From Prorocentrum cordatum (Eukaryota > Sar > Dinophyceae > Prorocentrales > Prorocentraceae): a stretch of 64,000 nucleotides of DNA. The notes under the pieces were generated by a model. It did no database searches and was not told where the DNA came from. It saw nothing but the letters and a program-made list of their open reading frames with translations. The stretch is taken from NCBI GenBank assembly GCA_963575745.1, contig CAUYUJ010014171.1, positions 1,078,186 to 1,142,185 on the forward strand, in the 5' to 3' direction. Of the stretch, positions 52,806 through 63,771 are shown piece after piece. Position numbers and translations under genes: made by a program. How positions within the stretch are numbered: the first letter of the stretch is position 1; each line of letters opens with the position of its first letter.

Positions 52806-53571
52806 GAGAAACTTGAACGACCGAATTATTCGATCAATTGCCCGCAGCACCATCGACGGGCACCAGCAACACCTCTCGCCAGCAACCATCTCTTTCGACA
52901 TACCTCCGCGGTGGTCCAGGTGTCTGAATCGTGCGACCAGGGCGGACGCTGGTCTAGAGGTATGCGAGCAACAATCACATTGCGGGCAGCCTCCGCTCAA
53001 AAACAAACAATACGTTCTTTTATGAAGTCAGTGGGAGGCGGACTGATGGATGCGCAGGCACGACCACGCCCGACTGCATTGCTCGGGCGAGTCAGGGCGG
53101 GGGCGCCCGCGTCTGACCCCGAGGGGAGCAGCAAGTCCCCAGATCCCTCCGCCCGAAACCGAGGGCGTTGCCCCAATCCTTGCGGCGCCAGTCCATTTTC
53201 TATTTTCCCCCCCCTCGTTCTATGACTTTTCAGCCTCCCCCGTTCTGCCATGCGCTCGGCCTGCTCGTTTTGGAAGGCCCAGTCTCCGGCGATGTTGGGT
53301 GCCTCCTGGGCCATCTTGAACGCTCTCGGCGTCGACAGCGTGAGATGTGCTACGGCGGGCCGCCAGCGTGCGAGCGAAGCTCGGAGCAAGGGTGACGTTG
53401 GCCGTGTCAAAGCTTGAGGAGTGGAAGCATTGCGGTACGGTCTGGTACGGAGTGGATTGGGACGTCGCGTGTTCCTTGGATACTCCAGCCTCCCCTTGTT
53501 GGTGGTCGTCTTGTATCACGATTAATCAACAGAGCTCCGTAAGATAACGCCAATACCACTAAACATAACCT

Positions 53572-53593
53572 TCCATAACCATTTTAACTCAAG
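53572..53593 (+). other. Relict spliced-leader sequence
   Basis: The 22 bases from TCCATAACC to ACTCAAG align without gaps to the conserved 22-nt dinoflagellate spliced leader. I count 18 identical positions. All four differences are A where the leader has G (positions 4, 7, 15 and 16). It lies about 50 bp before the intronless vWA-like gene in the same direction. This is what a reverse-transcribed, reintegrated trans-spliced mRNA should leave. Confidence 0.7.
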
Positions 53594-53641
53594 TCTTTAA
53601 CACAGATTAAGTCAAGCGCCCTCTTCCTCGCCTCGGGGTGC

Positions 53642-54429
53642 TTGGCCCATTTCTGTTTCTGGGGAACAAGGGCCGCGGCTTCGACTGGGCGCCACGGCTG
53701 GCGCTCGGAAGCAGAAGAGGCTGGACAGAGTGTTCTTGAGTCGTCTTCGCATGAGCATTTGCGGGGCAGAGGTCCTCTTGCCCTTACAGGCTACGACATC
53801 ATGCCGGTCGTGGACGACTCTAGCAGCATGGGCCTCCCAAGCTCCTCAAAGGAGGGCGGTGGAAACCAGACGCGCTGGGAGGAGTTGAAGGAAACTTTGC
53901 AGGTTCTGATCGAAGTTGGACGGGATAAGCGTTCATTTCCTCAGCATGGGCACTTTCAGAAGTGCGACCTCTGTGAACGACCCGTCGCTGCAGGATGCAT
54001 TTGCGAGGGGGCCCCTGGGCAGCGCCCCGCTGATAGAGACAGTGCTTCGTGTGGCTGGAAGGCTCTCTTGCAACAAAGCAATATATCGTTGTGATTATCA
54101 CAGACAGCGAGCCGAACCGCCGGCAAGATCGGTTGAAACAGGCTGTGTAGCGGGCCACCACCGAGAAGAAGGTGCGTTTCCAAATCATTGCCTGCACCGG
54201 CCATCAACAGGAGCTTTCTTGGTTCAATCAATTTGACCACGCTTTCGACCAGGTCGACGTGACGGATGGCTACCACTCAGAGAGGAAAGAAGTTTTCGGC
54301 ACTGGCTGCTACCAAACATTCAGTCGCGGGGATTGGATTATTCAGGCGCTTTTGTGCCCCATCGATTCACGCTTCGACTGGGCTGACGAGGTACCCGAGG
54401 GATCCAACGGTTGCTGCTCTATCTGCTAA
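53642..54429 (+). pseudogene. Broken vWA-domain gene, probable mRNA retrocopy
   Basis: Three consecutive frame blocks give one von Willebrand A-type domain. Block 1 (to about 53920) has GYDIMPVVDDSSSMG, whose DxSxS is the metal-binding MIDAS motif, then RWEELKETLQVLIEVG. Block 2 (53921-54066) reads DGISVHFLSMGTF and NDPSLQDAFARGPLGSAPL. Block 3 (54069-54429) reads KQYIVVIITDSEPNRRQD, a TAG at 54148, then VRFQIIACTGHQQELSWF, DVTDGYHSERKEVF and FSRGDWIIQALL, and ends SNGCCSIC before TAA. The last four residues fit a CaaX prenylation box. No introns are seen. Two frame changes and one stop make it non-functional. With the leader relict upstream it is best read as a retroposed mRNA of a cytosolic or membrane-tethered vWA protein. 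Confidence 0.65.
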
Positions 54430-55400
54430 GGGGTGCTGAGACCGTATTATGTTCCTGTGGGCGCTAAGTCAGACGCTTTGCGGGCATCGCGCATGCGTGC
54501 TCTTTCAAGTCGTTCGGTTCGCAGCAGGCCTCTGCCCGCAGGTGGCAGTCCCAGTGCTCCTGCGAAGCTGCGCCGGAGCCTGCGGCCCGGGGGAGGCCCG
54601 CCCCAGCTCCAGCAGGGGGCGGCCCGCTGGCAGAGGCCCCGCGCGCAGGCGCGCCGAGCCCCGCCCCGTCTGGGAAGCTGTCGGGTCTGTGCAGCCACGG
54701 GGGTCCCGCACTGTTTGCCAACGCCCCTCCATCCGAAGGGACGACGTGGGCCGGGGCATCCTGTGCAGGCGCGAGACACCGACCGCGTCGGCCTGGAGGA
54801 GAGCGCACCTGGTGCCTTCCGGCTCCGGAGAAGAGCCCATCTGCGTACGATATATTTGAGGCAAAGGCTTCATTCCGTTTTGCGGTCTGCTCTGTTTTCT
54901 CCAATGAGGCACTGGCGAAGGCGGGGTGGCATGAATATGTGAGGGGTGACAGTCGGGAAGCAGCTTGTCTTTTTTTTCTTCCTACAGAGATATTCGGCAG
55001 TGCTGTGGGAAAGGATATACCATGAGCGCACGTGCGTTCTGAATGACCTTCTTCTTACACCCGCGCACAGCTCTCCGCGAGGGGGACGTGGGGGAGGGGG
55101 GATGTGGGTCTCTTGGGGGGCTATCGTGGGGGAAGCGTGCGTTTTCGTTGAGGGCCGGATGGTGCAAGTGGCACTTCCTGCTCCCTTCTGAAGGTCCGCG
55201 CGTCTATTCTGCGCCGTCGCCGCGCCTTTTCGACGTCTCGGCCTGGTTTAGACTGTGGCGCTGTTCTACACGTCTTGTCCCAGACGCTTTTCCAGCTATC
55301 ATTGCTTTTCCCGCGCCCTACCGAAGTGAATTAGGGTCGTTCCGCAACCCCCTGCACTTCTATTGAGGCGCTGCGCAGGATACTGCGAGGAAAGAAGCAA
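54430..55400. other. No gene seen
   Basis: 54430-54950 is GC-rich DNA open in several frames; part may be the 3' UTR of the retrocopy. TTTTTTTTCTTCCTACAG at about 54971-54988 resembles an intron 3' end but no coding block follows convincingly. Confidence 0.4.
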
Positions 55401-55439
55401 ACTACTCGAGATGGCCTCCAGATGTCCGACGACTAGCTA

Positions 55440-55730
55440 AGACGACCCCAAAAGTCTTCCAAGACGCTGCCAGAAGAAGCCCAAGATTGGCCAACGACGG
55501 CCGGTTACGCGAGCGCCGAGGTCGTTCTAAGAGGTTCCTAAGGCTGGCCCACGACGGCCCGAAGGCGCCGAAGACAGCGCCAAGAGGCATCCAGGACGGG
55601 CAGCGAGGGTCACGAGACACCCCAAGAGAGCTCCAGAACGCCCCCAGAGGGCTTCTGAACAGGCTCCAAGACGCCCCCACACAGTCCCGAGACACGTCAA
55701 AACGGCTCTCAGACCTTCCACGATACGCTA
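55440..55730 (-). repeat. Dispersed CTTGGGG family, reverse orientation
   Basis: Loose units such as CAAGAGGCATCCAGGACGGG and CCAAGACGCCCCCA; on the minus strand it gives the usual Leu/Gly/Ser/Trp strings. Confidence 0.6.
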
Positions 55731-55759
55731 AGAGCCCGCCCCATGCGTTGTCTTGTGTT

Positions 55760-56000
55760 TGCGCCACATAGATTGCGCAACATAGCTCATACCATGCAAC
55801 ACGTAGATTGCACAGCATAGGTTCATTAAGTTGTTTGCAGCCCATTGATTGCGCACCCCATTCCTGCACCACTACAATGCGTCCAGTATACTGCCCACAA
55901 CTATAACACACCCAATGTATCGCACCTACTGCTATAGCACTAGAGGTTTCAGCATATAGATTGCACCGTTCAATTATTACACCGCACATGTTGAACGCCG
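55760..56000 (+). repeat. Decayed ATAGATTGCACAACATAG repeat
   Basis: Variants of ATAGATTGCAC and GTAGATTGCACAGC recur every 20-40 bp. It is more AT-rich than its surroundings. The minus-strand frame here is hydrophobic and Cys-rich but carries this repeat and is not credible. Confidence 0.5.
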
Positions 56001-56279
56001 ACAGTGCAAGAACCCACCATCTAGGGTTCACGCTGGAACACATCTTCCTGAAGTAGGGGTTGGGAGCTTGCAGAGAGGTGGCGCGAGCCATAGCTCTCCC
56101 CATCACCGTGCGTATCTGATTCAGATCCTGTCATGTTGGCTCTCAGGCTCTGCGAGGGCCCGATGCTCTTGAGGTGGGGTTTCTTACGGACCTGTCAAGG
56201 CGCCCCGTATAATGTGGCATCTAGCAGCCGCTGCAGCAAGCGAACTGATCCGTGTGGATTGGCCGACCGAATGAAATGA

Positions 56280-56673
56280 TGATATGGTGGTGGTGATAGT
56301 AGTGGTAATGGTAATGGCGATGGTGATGGTGGTGGGGATGGTGGTGGTGATGATGGCGGTGTTGGTGATGATGACGATGGTGATGGTGGTGATGGTGATG
56401 GTGATGATGACAGTAATGGTGATGATGGTGATGATGACGATGAGGATATGATGGTGGGGGTGGTTATGAGTATGATGATGTTAATGACGATGCTGACGGT
56501 GATGGTGATGGTGATGGTGGTGATGATGATGATGACTGTGATGAAGGTGATGCTGACGACGATGATGATGATGATGATGGTGGTGGTGATGATGGTGATG
56601 GTGATGGCGATGGCGATGGTGATGGTGATGATACGGACGGTGACAGTGATGATGATGATGCTGATGCTGATGC

Positions 56674-56705
<32 letters not shown>

Positions 56706-56875
56706 CTGACGATTACGACGAGGATGAGGATGATAATGAGGATGAGGGTGAGGATGATGATGATGAGAATGATGATGTTGCTGATGATGATGATGATGGT
56801 GATGCTGATGCTGATGCTGATGCTGATGCTGATGGCGATGGCGATGGTGATGGTGATGTTGATGATGATGATGCT

Positions 56876-56909
<34 letters not shown>

Positions 56910-56986
56910 ATGCTGATGCTGATGCTGATGCTGATGCTGATGGCGATGGCGATGGTGATGGTGATGTTGATGATGATGATGCTGCT

Positions 56987-57017
<31 letters not shown>

Positions 57018-57060
57018 ACGGCGACGGTGCCGGGGACGGTGACGACGATGGTACTGATCA
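56280..57060 (+). repeat. GAT/GGT/GCT repeat block with internal duplication
   Basis: GAT triplets with GGT, GCT and GAC variants. A segment of about 110 bp at about 56790-56900 (GATGCTGATGCTGATG... to a run of GCT) is repeated almost exactly at about 56900-57010. Confidence 0.85.
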
Positions 57061-57184
57061 TGAATCGTGTGAGCGTGCAGTGAGGATCAATCGGAAGGGG
57101 AGAAGCGGAAGGGAGAATGAGGAGGTGAAGGCATGGATGATAAGGAGGAGGGGAGAGGCTGGAGGAGATCGAGGGGGGGACAGG

Positions 57185-57292
57185 AGAGAGGCGCTGCCAG
57201 CGGCTGCGCCAGCGCCGCCTCACGGCGGGCGGCCGCCGCCCTGCCAGGACGGCTGGTCGTACACGCTGGAGGAATTGAGCACATTCTACCAG
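57185..57292 (+). CDS. Possible isolated exon
   Basis: After a G/A-rich stretch ending in GGACAGGAG comes a short block encoding LPAAAPAPPHGG and then DGWSYTLEELSTFYQN. It ends at AAC|GTGTGC, a plausible donor. The last phrase is protein-like and unlike the repeats around it. No neighbouring exon was found, so it may be a lone remnant. Confidence 0.3.
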
Positions 57293-57339
57293 AACGTGTG
57301 CCCGCGCTCTCCCCACCTTCCATGCCCGTTTCCGATTAT

Positions 57340-57930
57340 CCAAGACGGCGGCCCACAACACCGCCTCAGGACGGGCCACGAGGCCCCCAGGAGGATCCGG
57401 GGACGGCCCAACAGGGCTCCATGACGGCCCCAGGGACGCTCAAGAAGGCTTAAAGACTGCCCCATGATGGGCTTAAGGGGGGGAGCATGAACCGAAATTT
57501 CGAGTTCTTCGCCCCAAGAGGCTCCCAGCAGGCCCCAAGAAGGCGCCAGGACGGCCATGCACAGGCTTCAGTGGACGCCCAAGGCCCTAGACGAGTGCCT
57601 CGAGAGGCCAAACTCTTTGATTTCCTTGTGGTTGTTGCATTTTGGGGGTCCTCCATTTCTCGAGTTCCCAACAATCCACGACGGCCCAAGGCTTCCAACA
57701 CCGCCTCAGGACGGGCCCAGAGGCCCCCAGGAGGGCCTCGGGTCGGCCCAACGGGGCTCCATGACGGCCCCAGTGGCGCCCAAGACGGCCTCAGAGGTCC
57801 TGCAAACGGCTTCAAGATGGGCTCAAGAGGTGCCACGAGGCTCCAAGAGGACCCCAACAGGCCCCCACGACGCCCCAGAATGCTCCAAAACGGCGCCCAA
57901 GAGGCCAAACAACGTCCCCCAAAAGGCCCC
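57340..57930 (-). repeat. Dispersed CTTGGGG family with a segmental duplication
   Basis: Reverse-orientation units (CCCAAGAGGC, GAGGCCCCCAGGAGG). A piece of about 100 bp at 57345-57440 (CAACACCGCCTCAGGACGGG, GGCTCCATGACGGCCCCAG) is repeated at about 57676-57785. Confidence 0.7.
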
Positions 57931-59340
57931 CTTGCGAGGCCTCTTTAGACATCCATCGTGGCACTCTCATGGCTTTTGACCCACCACCAGGCAAGGAGGC
58001 GACATTGGTCGAAGGCCCTTCCAACCTGTGTCGCACACCCCTTACGCTCATCTCACATTCGTTGCCGTGGCCTTTCCCGTGGCCTTTCCAGTTCGTGCAA
58101 TGTGTGGTTTTGTTTTGTTGCCTTACACCTCCCCCATCTCACTTCCAAGCTTCACCTCTCAAAATGTTCGAATGGTTCCATCTGGCTGTCCTTCGGGCTC
58201 TGCAGCCTCATGCGGGGTACCCTGGGAATTTCCACGAGGACTCCAACACAGCCCACACCATGTTCCCAGAGAGCCTTCCGGGAACGTGATTGTCGCCGCC
58301 AATCCGACGAGGAGACCGAAGAGGAGGAGGATGAGGAGGGTTGTTTTGTTACCTGGGGACCCGTTCACACCGAGACCAGGGACCCGCTCCGAGTGGGTAC
58401 GTTGTCGAGGGTATTGCGTGCAACTGCCGTTCTCCTCTGCGAGGCCCCCCAAAGGCCCCCTGAAGTCCCCGCATGTCATATGTGGAAAGAGGGAAGGAAG
58501 AAAGAAAGAAAGGACGAGAAGGAGGAGGAACTGGAGGTGGAGGAGGAGGAGGAGGAGGGACGAAAACGAGGACGAGGACGAGGAGGAGGTGGAGGAGGCG
58601 GAGGAGGACCAAAACTGAACACAGACACCTTCCCAGATGTCCCCCCCTTCTGGCCCACGGCATGTTTGACCCCTTCTGGAGTTTCCTGGGCTCCCCCCCG
58701 CCACCGAAGCAGTTCCGGAGGCTGCCAAAGGGTGGCTTGATAGGGCCGAAGACGCCCGAATCAGACAGTTCAAGAGGCCCCGAAGGCGTCTTAAAAAGGC
58801 TCCTAGATGCGTCCCGAGGGCCACAGGAGGCCGAAATTGCTTCGTCCCATAATCAAGCCATGTGCTCTTGGCGACGGACCCATCCTTGTGCAGTCATGTG
58901 TAGCGCAGAGCGCGGGTCTCTCATACACTGCGCGCCGCGGGGCATTGCGGAAAGGTGGCTGCTGCGGAGCACGCGTGCACGGGTGCGCTGAATTTCTCGT
59001 GGGCCACGATCCTCGTGAAGGGTTTGCCGAATATTTCGGATGCCGCCGTTTGAGCACGCCCACTGAGGCCGCAGGTGGACATCCTTCAGGCACGACCTCC
59101 TCCGAGAGGCCCTTAAGATCTCCCAAGAGGCCCCCAGGAGAGCTTCAAGATGCCCCCAAGAGCCGCTCGGAACGCATCCTGGGGGCATTTGGGAGCTTTC
59201 TTGGGTTGCATGCGCAAGCCTCGGAGGCGTGTCGAAGGGGAAATGCGAGAACACAGCAGTCGTATGTTTCCTTAGTTTTCGCAGTGGTGTGGGCCTTTCA
59301 AGAGCTTCCCCGCGTTCACTCCTCCCGCTGCCCCCTCTCC
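57930..59340. other. No certain gene; GGA repeat and CTTGGGG fragments
   Basis: (GGA)n at about 58515-58605. CTTGGGG-family fragments at about 58440-58475, 58740-58850 and 59090-59190. GGCCACGATCCTCGTGA at about 58999-59015 matches 30058-30074. Open frames show no domain. Confidence 0.45.
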
Positions 59341-59344
59341 CCTC

Positions 59345-59483
59345 CTCGCATCGTCATCATCATCATCATCATCAGCATCATCAGCATCGTCAGCATCGAC
59401 ATCATGAGCATCACCATCATTATCATCCTCCTCATCATCATTATCATTATCATTATCATCATCATCATCACCATCATCATCAC

Positions 59484-59515
<32 letters not shown>

Positions 59516-59605
59516 CCACCATCATCATCATCATCATCAGCATCATCATCATCAGCAGCAGTATCGCAATCATCATCGCCGTTATCGTCACCATCATCAG
59601 CACCA
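59345..59605 (+). repeat. (ATC)n repeat
   Basis: CAT/ATC triplets, with TTATC and GCA variants, run directly up to the 90-bp satellite. Confidence 0.9.
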
Positions 59606-59606
59606 A

Positions 59607-61790
59607 TTTGGGCACGCCCCTCACACGTTTCGTGGCCCACAAGGAACCCCACCGATGGCCCAAATGCCAGCGTTCGCATGCGGTCACCGCGCCCATGTTG
59701 GCACACCCCTCACACGTTTCGTGGCCCCATAGGGAGCCCCACCGAAGGCCCACATGCCAGCGTTCGCATGCGCCCACCGCACCCATTTTGGAACACCCTT
59801 CACACGTTTCGTGGCCCCACAGGGGGCCCCACCGAAGGCTCAAATGCCAGCGTTCGCACGCGGCCACCGCACCCATTTAGGCACACCCCTCACACGTGCC
59901 GTGGCCTCACAGAGAGCCCCACCGAGACCCAAATGCCAGCGCCCGCATGTCACATAGGGAGCCCCCCCAAAGGCCCAAAATGCTATGTTCGTATGCGGCC
60001 GCCGCACACATTTTGGCACATCCCTCACACGTTTCGTGGCATCACAGGGAGCCCCCACCGAAGACCCAAATGCCAGCGCTCGCATACGGCCACCGCGCCC
60101 ACTTTGGCACACCCCTCGCACGCCTCGTTGCCCCACAGGGAGCCCCACCGAAGGCTCAAGCGCCAGCGTTCGCATGCGGCCACCGCACCCATTTTGGCAC
60201 ACCCCTCACACGTTTCGTGGCCCCACAGGGAGCCCCACCGAAGGCTCAAATGCCAGCGTTCGCACGCGGCCACCGCACCCATTTTGGCACACCGCTCACA
60301 CGTTTCGTGGCCTCACAGGGAGCCCCACCGAAGGCCCACATGCCAGCGCCCGCATGTGCCCACCGCACTCATTTTGGAACAACCCTCACACGTTTCGTGG
60401 CCCCACAGTGAGCCCCACCAACGGCTCAAATGCCAGCGTTCGCACGAGGCCACCGCACCCATTTAGGCACACCCATCACACGTGCCGTGGCCTCACAGGG
60501 AGCCCCACCGAGACCCAACTGCCAGCGTTCGCATGTCACATAGGGAGCCCCACCGAAGGCCCAAATGCCAGCGTTCGCATGCGGTCACCGCACACATGTT
60601 GGTACGCCCCTCACGCGTTTGTGGCCCCACAGGGTGCCCCACCGAATTCTCAAACGCCAGCGTTCGCATGCGGCCACCGCGCCCATTTTGCGCGGCCTCA
60701 TAGTGAGCCCCACCGAAGGCCCAAATGTCAGCGCCCGCATACGGTCAACGCGCACATGTTGGAACACCCTGCACACGTTTCTTGGCCTCATAGTGGGCCC
60801 CACCGAAGGCTCAAATGCCAGCGCTCGCATACGGTCACCGCATTCATGCTGGATCACCACTCACGCGTTTCGTGGCCCCACAGGGGGCCCCACCGAAGGC
60901 TCAAACGCCAGCGTTCGCATGCGGTCACCGCGCCCATGTTGGCACACCCCTCACACGCTTCGTGGCCCCATTGTGGGCCCCACCGAAGGCCCGCATGCCG
61001 GCGTTCGCATGCGCCCGCCGCACCCATTTTGGAACAACCCGTCACACGTTTCGTGGGCCCACAGGGAGCCCCACCCAAGACCCAAATGCCAGCGCTCGCA
61101 TGCGGCCACCGCGCCCACTTTGGCACACCCCTCACACGTTTCGTGGCCCCACAGGGAGCCCCACCGAAGGCTCAAATGTCAGCGTTCGCATGTGGCCACC
61201 GCACCCATTTTGGCACACCCCTCACACGTTCCGTGGCCCCACAGGGAGCCCTACCGAAGGCCCACACGCCAGCGTTCGCATGCGCCCACCGCACCCATTT
61301 TGGCGCACCCCTCACACGTTTCGTGGCCCCACACGGAGCCCCACCGAAGGCCCACATGCAAGCGTTCGCATGTGCCCACCGCACCCATTTTGGAACAACC
61401 CTCACACGTTTCGTGGCCCATAGGGAGCCCCACCGAAGGCCCAAATGCCAGCGTTCGCATGCGGCCACCGCGCACATGTTGGCACACACTTCGCGCGTTT
61501 CGTGGCCTCACAGGGAGCCCACCGGCTGCCCAAATGCCAGCGTTGGTATGCTGCCACCGCGCACATTTTGGCACACCCTTCGCACGCTTTGTGGCCCCAG
61601 TGAGCCCCACCGAAGGCCTTAATGCCAGCGTTCGCATGCGGCCACCGCACACATGTTGGCACGCCCCTCACACGTTGCGTGGCCCCAGAGAAAGCTCTAC
61701 CGAAGGCCCAAGTGTCAGCGTTCGCATGCGCCCACCACATCAATTTTGGCACACCCCTCACGCGCTTCGCGGCCTTGTAAGGGAGCCCCA
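59607..61790 (+). repeat. 90-bp satellite, about 24 units
   Basis: Units contain CACCCCTCACACGTTTCGTG, GAGCCCCACCGAAGGC, ATGCCAGCGTTCGCATGCGG and CCACCGCACCCATTTTGG. The CACGTTTCGTGG mark recurs at 89-90 bp steps (59624, 59713, 59803, 59893 and so on). Two places (about 59945-59990 and 60530-60560) carry a half-length or partial unit with CATGTCACATAGGGAGCCC. Since 90 is divisible by three, several frames remain open for more than 500 codons with 30-residue repeats. Coding is unlikely. Confidence 0.92.
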
Positions 61791-61799
61791 CCGAATGCG

Positions 61800-62525
61800 G
61801 TGCATACAACGACTGTGCACGCAACTGCATATGGTCGGGTTCGTCGCCAGGCTAATTTTTCAAGATCGCCTATCCCTCTCCGTTCCCTCTTGTCCCAGGC
61901 TTTGGCGTGCCCCAGAGTGTGCTTTCATTTCCCCTATCCGTCGCTGTCCGTTCGCCCTGCTTACTCTACCTCTCTCTCTCTCTTTCTCCCTCTCTCTCTC
62001 TCTCCAGCTGTTGGGTTTCTTCCGTATCCCGTTCCACATCCTTCTCATTCATCTCTTTCTTTCTCTCCCCCGCTGTGTAATTTTCCCTCCTCCCTCTTCT
62101 TCGTCTCTTCTTCACGCCTTCCTCTCTCCACCTCCCTCATGCGTTTCCGCATCCCCCCTCGCTCATCCCATCTCTCCTTTATTCCTTCCTTCCGCCGCCT
62201 TCACCCAGCATCCTTCCCCACTGAGCGGTAGGAGGCCCAATTTGAAATCACCCAGGGACGTACCCAACCGTTTGTACACATGAGGTGATTCTACATCGGA
62301 CCGCTCGATACAAAAAGCGAGCCCTGAACGATTCGCCGTGCCCTTGAACGATTCGCCCAAAAACGCTAGGAAAGAGTCACATGTTCACATATGCGGCGTC
62401 GCTCTAGAGAGTCAGACCGTTGGCAGGAAGGCGGCCACGAGGGAGTGCGGAAACACAATAAGGAGAGACGATTGGAGACATAATTCGCGGGAGCAGCGCC
62501 GCTGGATTCCCCAACGTCGCCACCC
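61800..62525. other. Spacer between satellites, no gene seen
   Basis: (TC)n-rich DNA at about 61970-62130. GAACGATTCGCC occurs twice near 62327 and 62345. No gene is recognised. Confidence 0.5.
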
Positions 62526-62529
62526 AGCC

Positions 62530-63690
62530 CCCCAGGGGACGGCGAAGTCTCATAGTGATCTGCATAAGACGCACCTCCGCTGGGCCTCCCAGGAAACCGC
62601 GAAAGTGGCGACAGTTTCGCAGATCGCAGCGTCCCAGGGAACGGCGAGGTCTCATGGTGATCTGCTTAAGACGCACTTCCGCTGGGCCTTCCAGAAGCCC
62701 GCGAAAGTGGCGACAGTTTCTCAGATCGCAGCCCCCCAGGGGACGGCGAGGTCTCATGGCGATCTGCGTAAGACGCACTTCCGCTGGGCCTTCCAGGAGC
62801 CCGCGAAAGGGGCGACAGCTTCGCAGATCGCAGCCCCCAGGGGACGGCGAGGTCTCGTGGTGATCTGCGTAAGACGCACATCCGCTGGGGCTCCCAGGGC
62901 CCCCCCGAAAATGGCGACAATTTCGAAGATCGCAGCCCCCAGGGGACGGCGAAGTCTCATGGTGATGTGCGTAACACGCACCTCCGCTGAGCCTCCCAGA
63001 AGCCCGCAAAAGTGGTGACAGCTTTGCAGATCGCAGCCCCCCAGGGGACGGCGAGGTCTCGTGGTGATCTGCAGCTCCCAAGGGACGGCGAGACCTCTAT
63101 CTGGTCCTCGTAGAACGTCACTCCGCCGGGCCTCACAAGAACCCACGAAAGTGGCGACAATTGCACAGATCGCAGCCCCCTAGGGAGCCTGAGGTCTCGT
63201 CCGGGTGTGCGTGGGACGCCATTCCGCTGGCCCTCGCAGGAGCCCACAAAAGTGGCGACAGTTGCGCAGATCACAGCCCCCCAGGGAGCCGCGAGGTCTC
63301 GTTTGGGTGTGCGTGGGACACCGCTCCGCTGGCCCTCCCAGGAGCCCACGAATGTGGCGACAGTTGCGCAGTTCGCAGCTCCCAAGGGCCGACGAGGCCT
63401 CTGGTCCTCGTAGAACGTCACTCCGCCGGGCCTCCCAGGAACCCACGAACGTGGCGACAGTTGCGCAGATCGCAGCCCCCCAGGGAGCCTCGAGGTCTCG
63501 TCTGGGTGCGCGTGGGACACCACTCCGCTGGCCCTCCCAGGAGCCCACAAAAGTGGCGACACTTGCGCAGTTCGCAACTCCCAAAGGACGGCGGGGCCTC
63601 TTTCTGGTCCTCGTAGAACGTCACTCCGCCGGGCCTCCCAGGAACCCACGAAAGTGGCGACAGTTGCGCAGATCGCAGCCCTCCAGGCAT
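62530..63690 (+). repeat. 102-bp satellite, about 11 units
   Basis: AGATCGCAGC marks fall at 62621, 62723, 62825, 62927, 63028, 63167, 63268, 63370, 63467, 63569 and 63670, mostly 101-102 bp apart. Before about 63080 units read GATCTGCGTAAGACGCAC. After it two subtypes alternate: one with GTGTGCGTGGGACGCC and one with CTGGTCCTCGTAGAACGTCA. This gives a higher-order pattern of about 300 bp. The larger step at 63028-63167 marks the switch. Confidence 0.9.
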
Positions 63691-63694
63691 CAGA

Positions 63695-63695
63695 C

Positions 63696-63771
<76 letters not shown>

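Noticed and set aside
59678-62283. Proteins of more than 500 codons with 30-residue repeats
   Set aside because: They are the 90-bp satellite. Several frames are open equally and no codon bias favours one.
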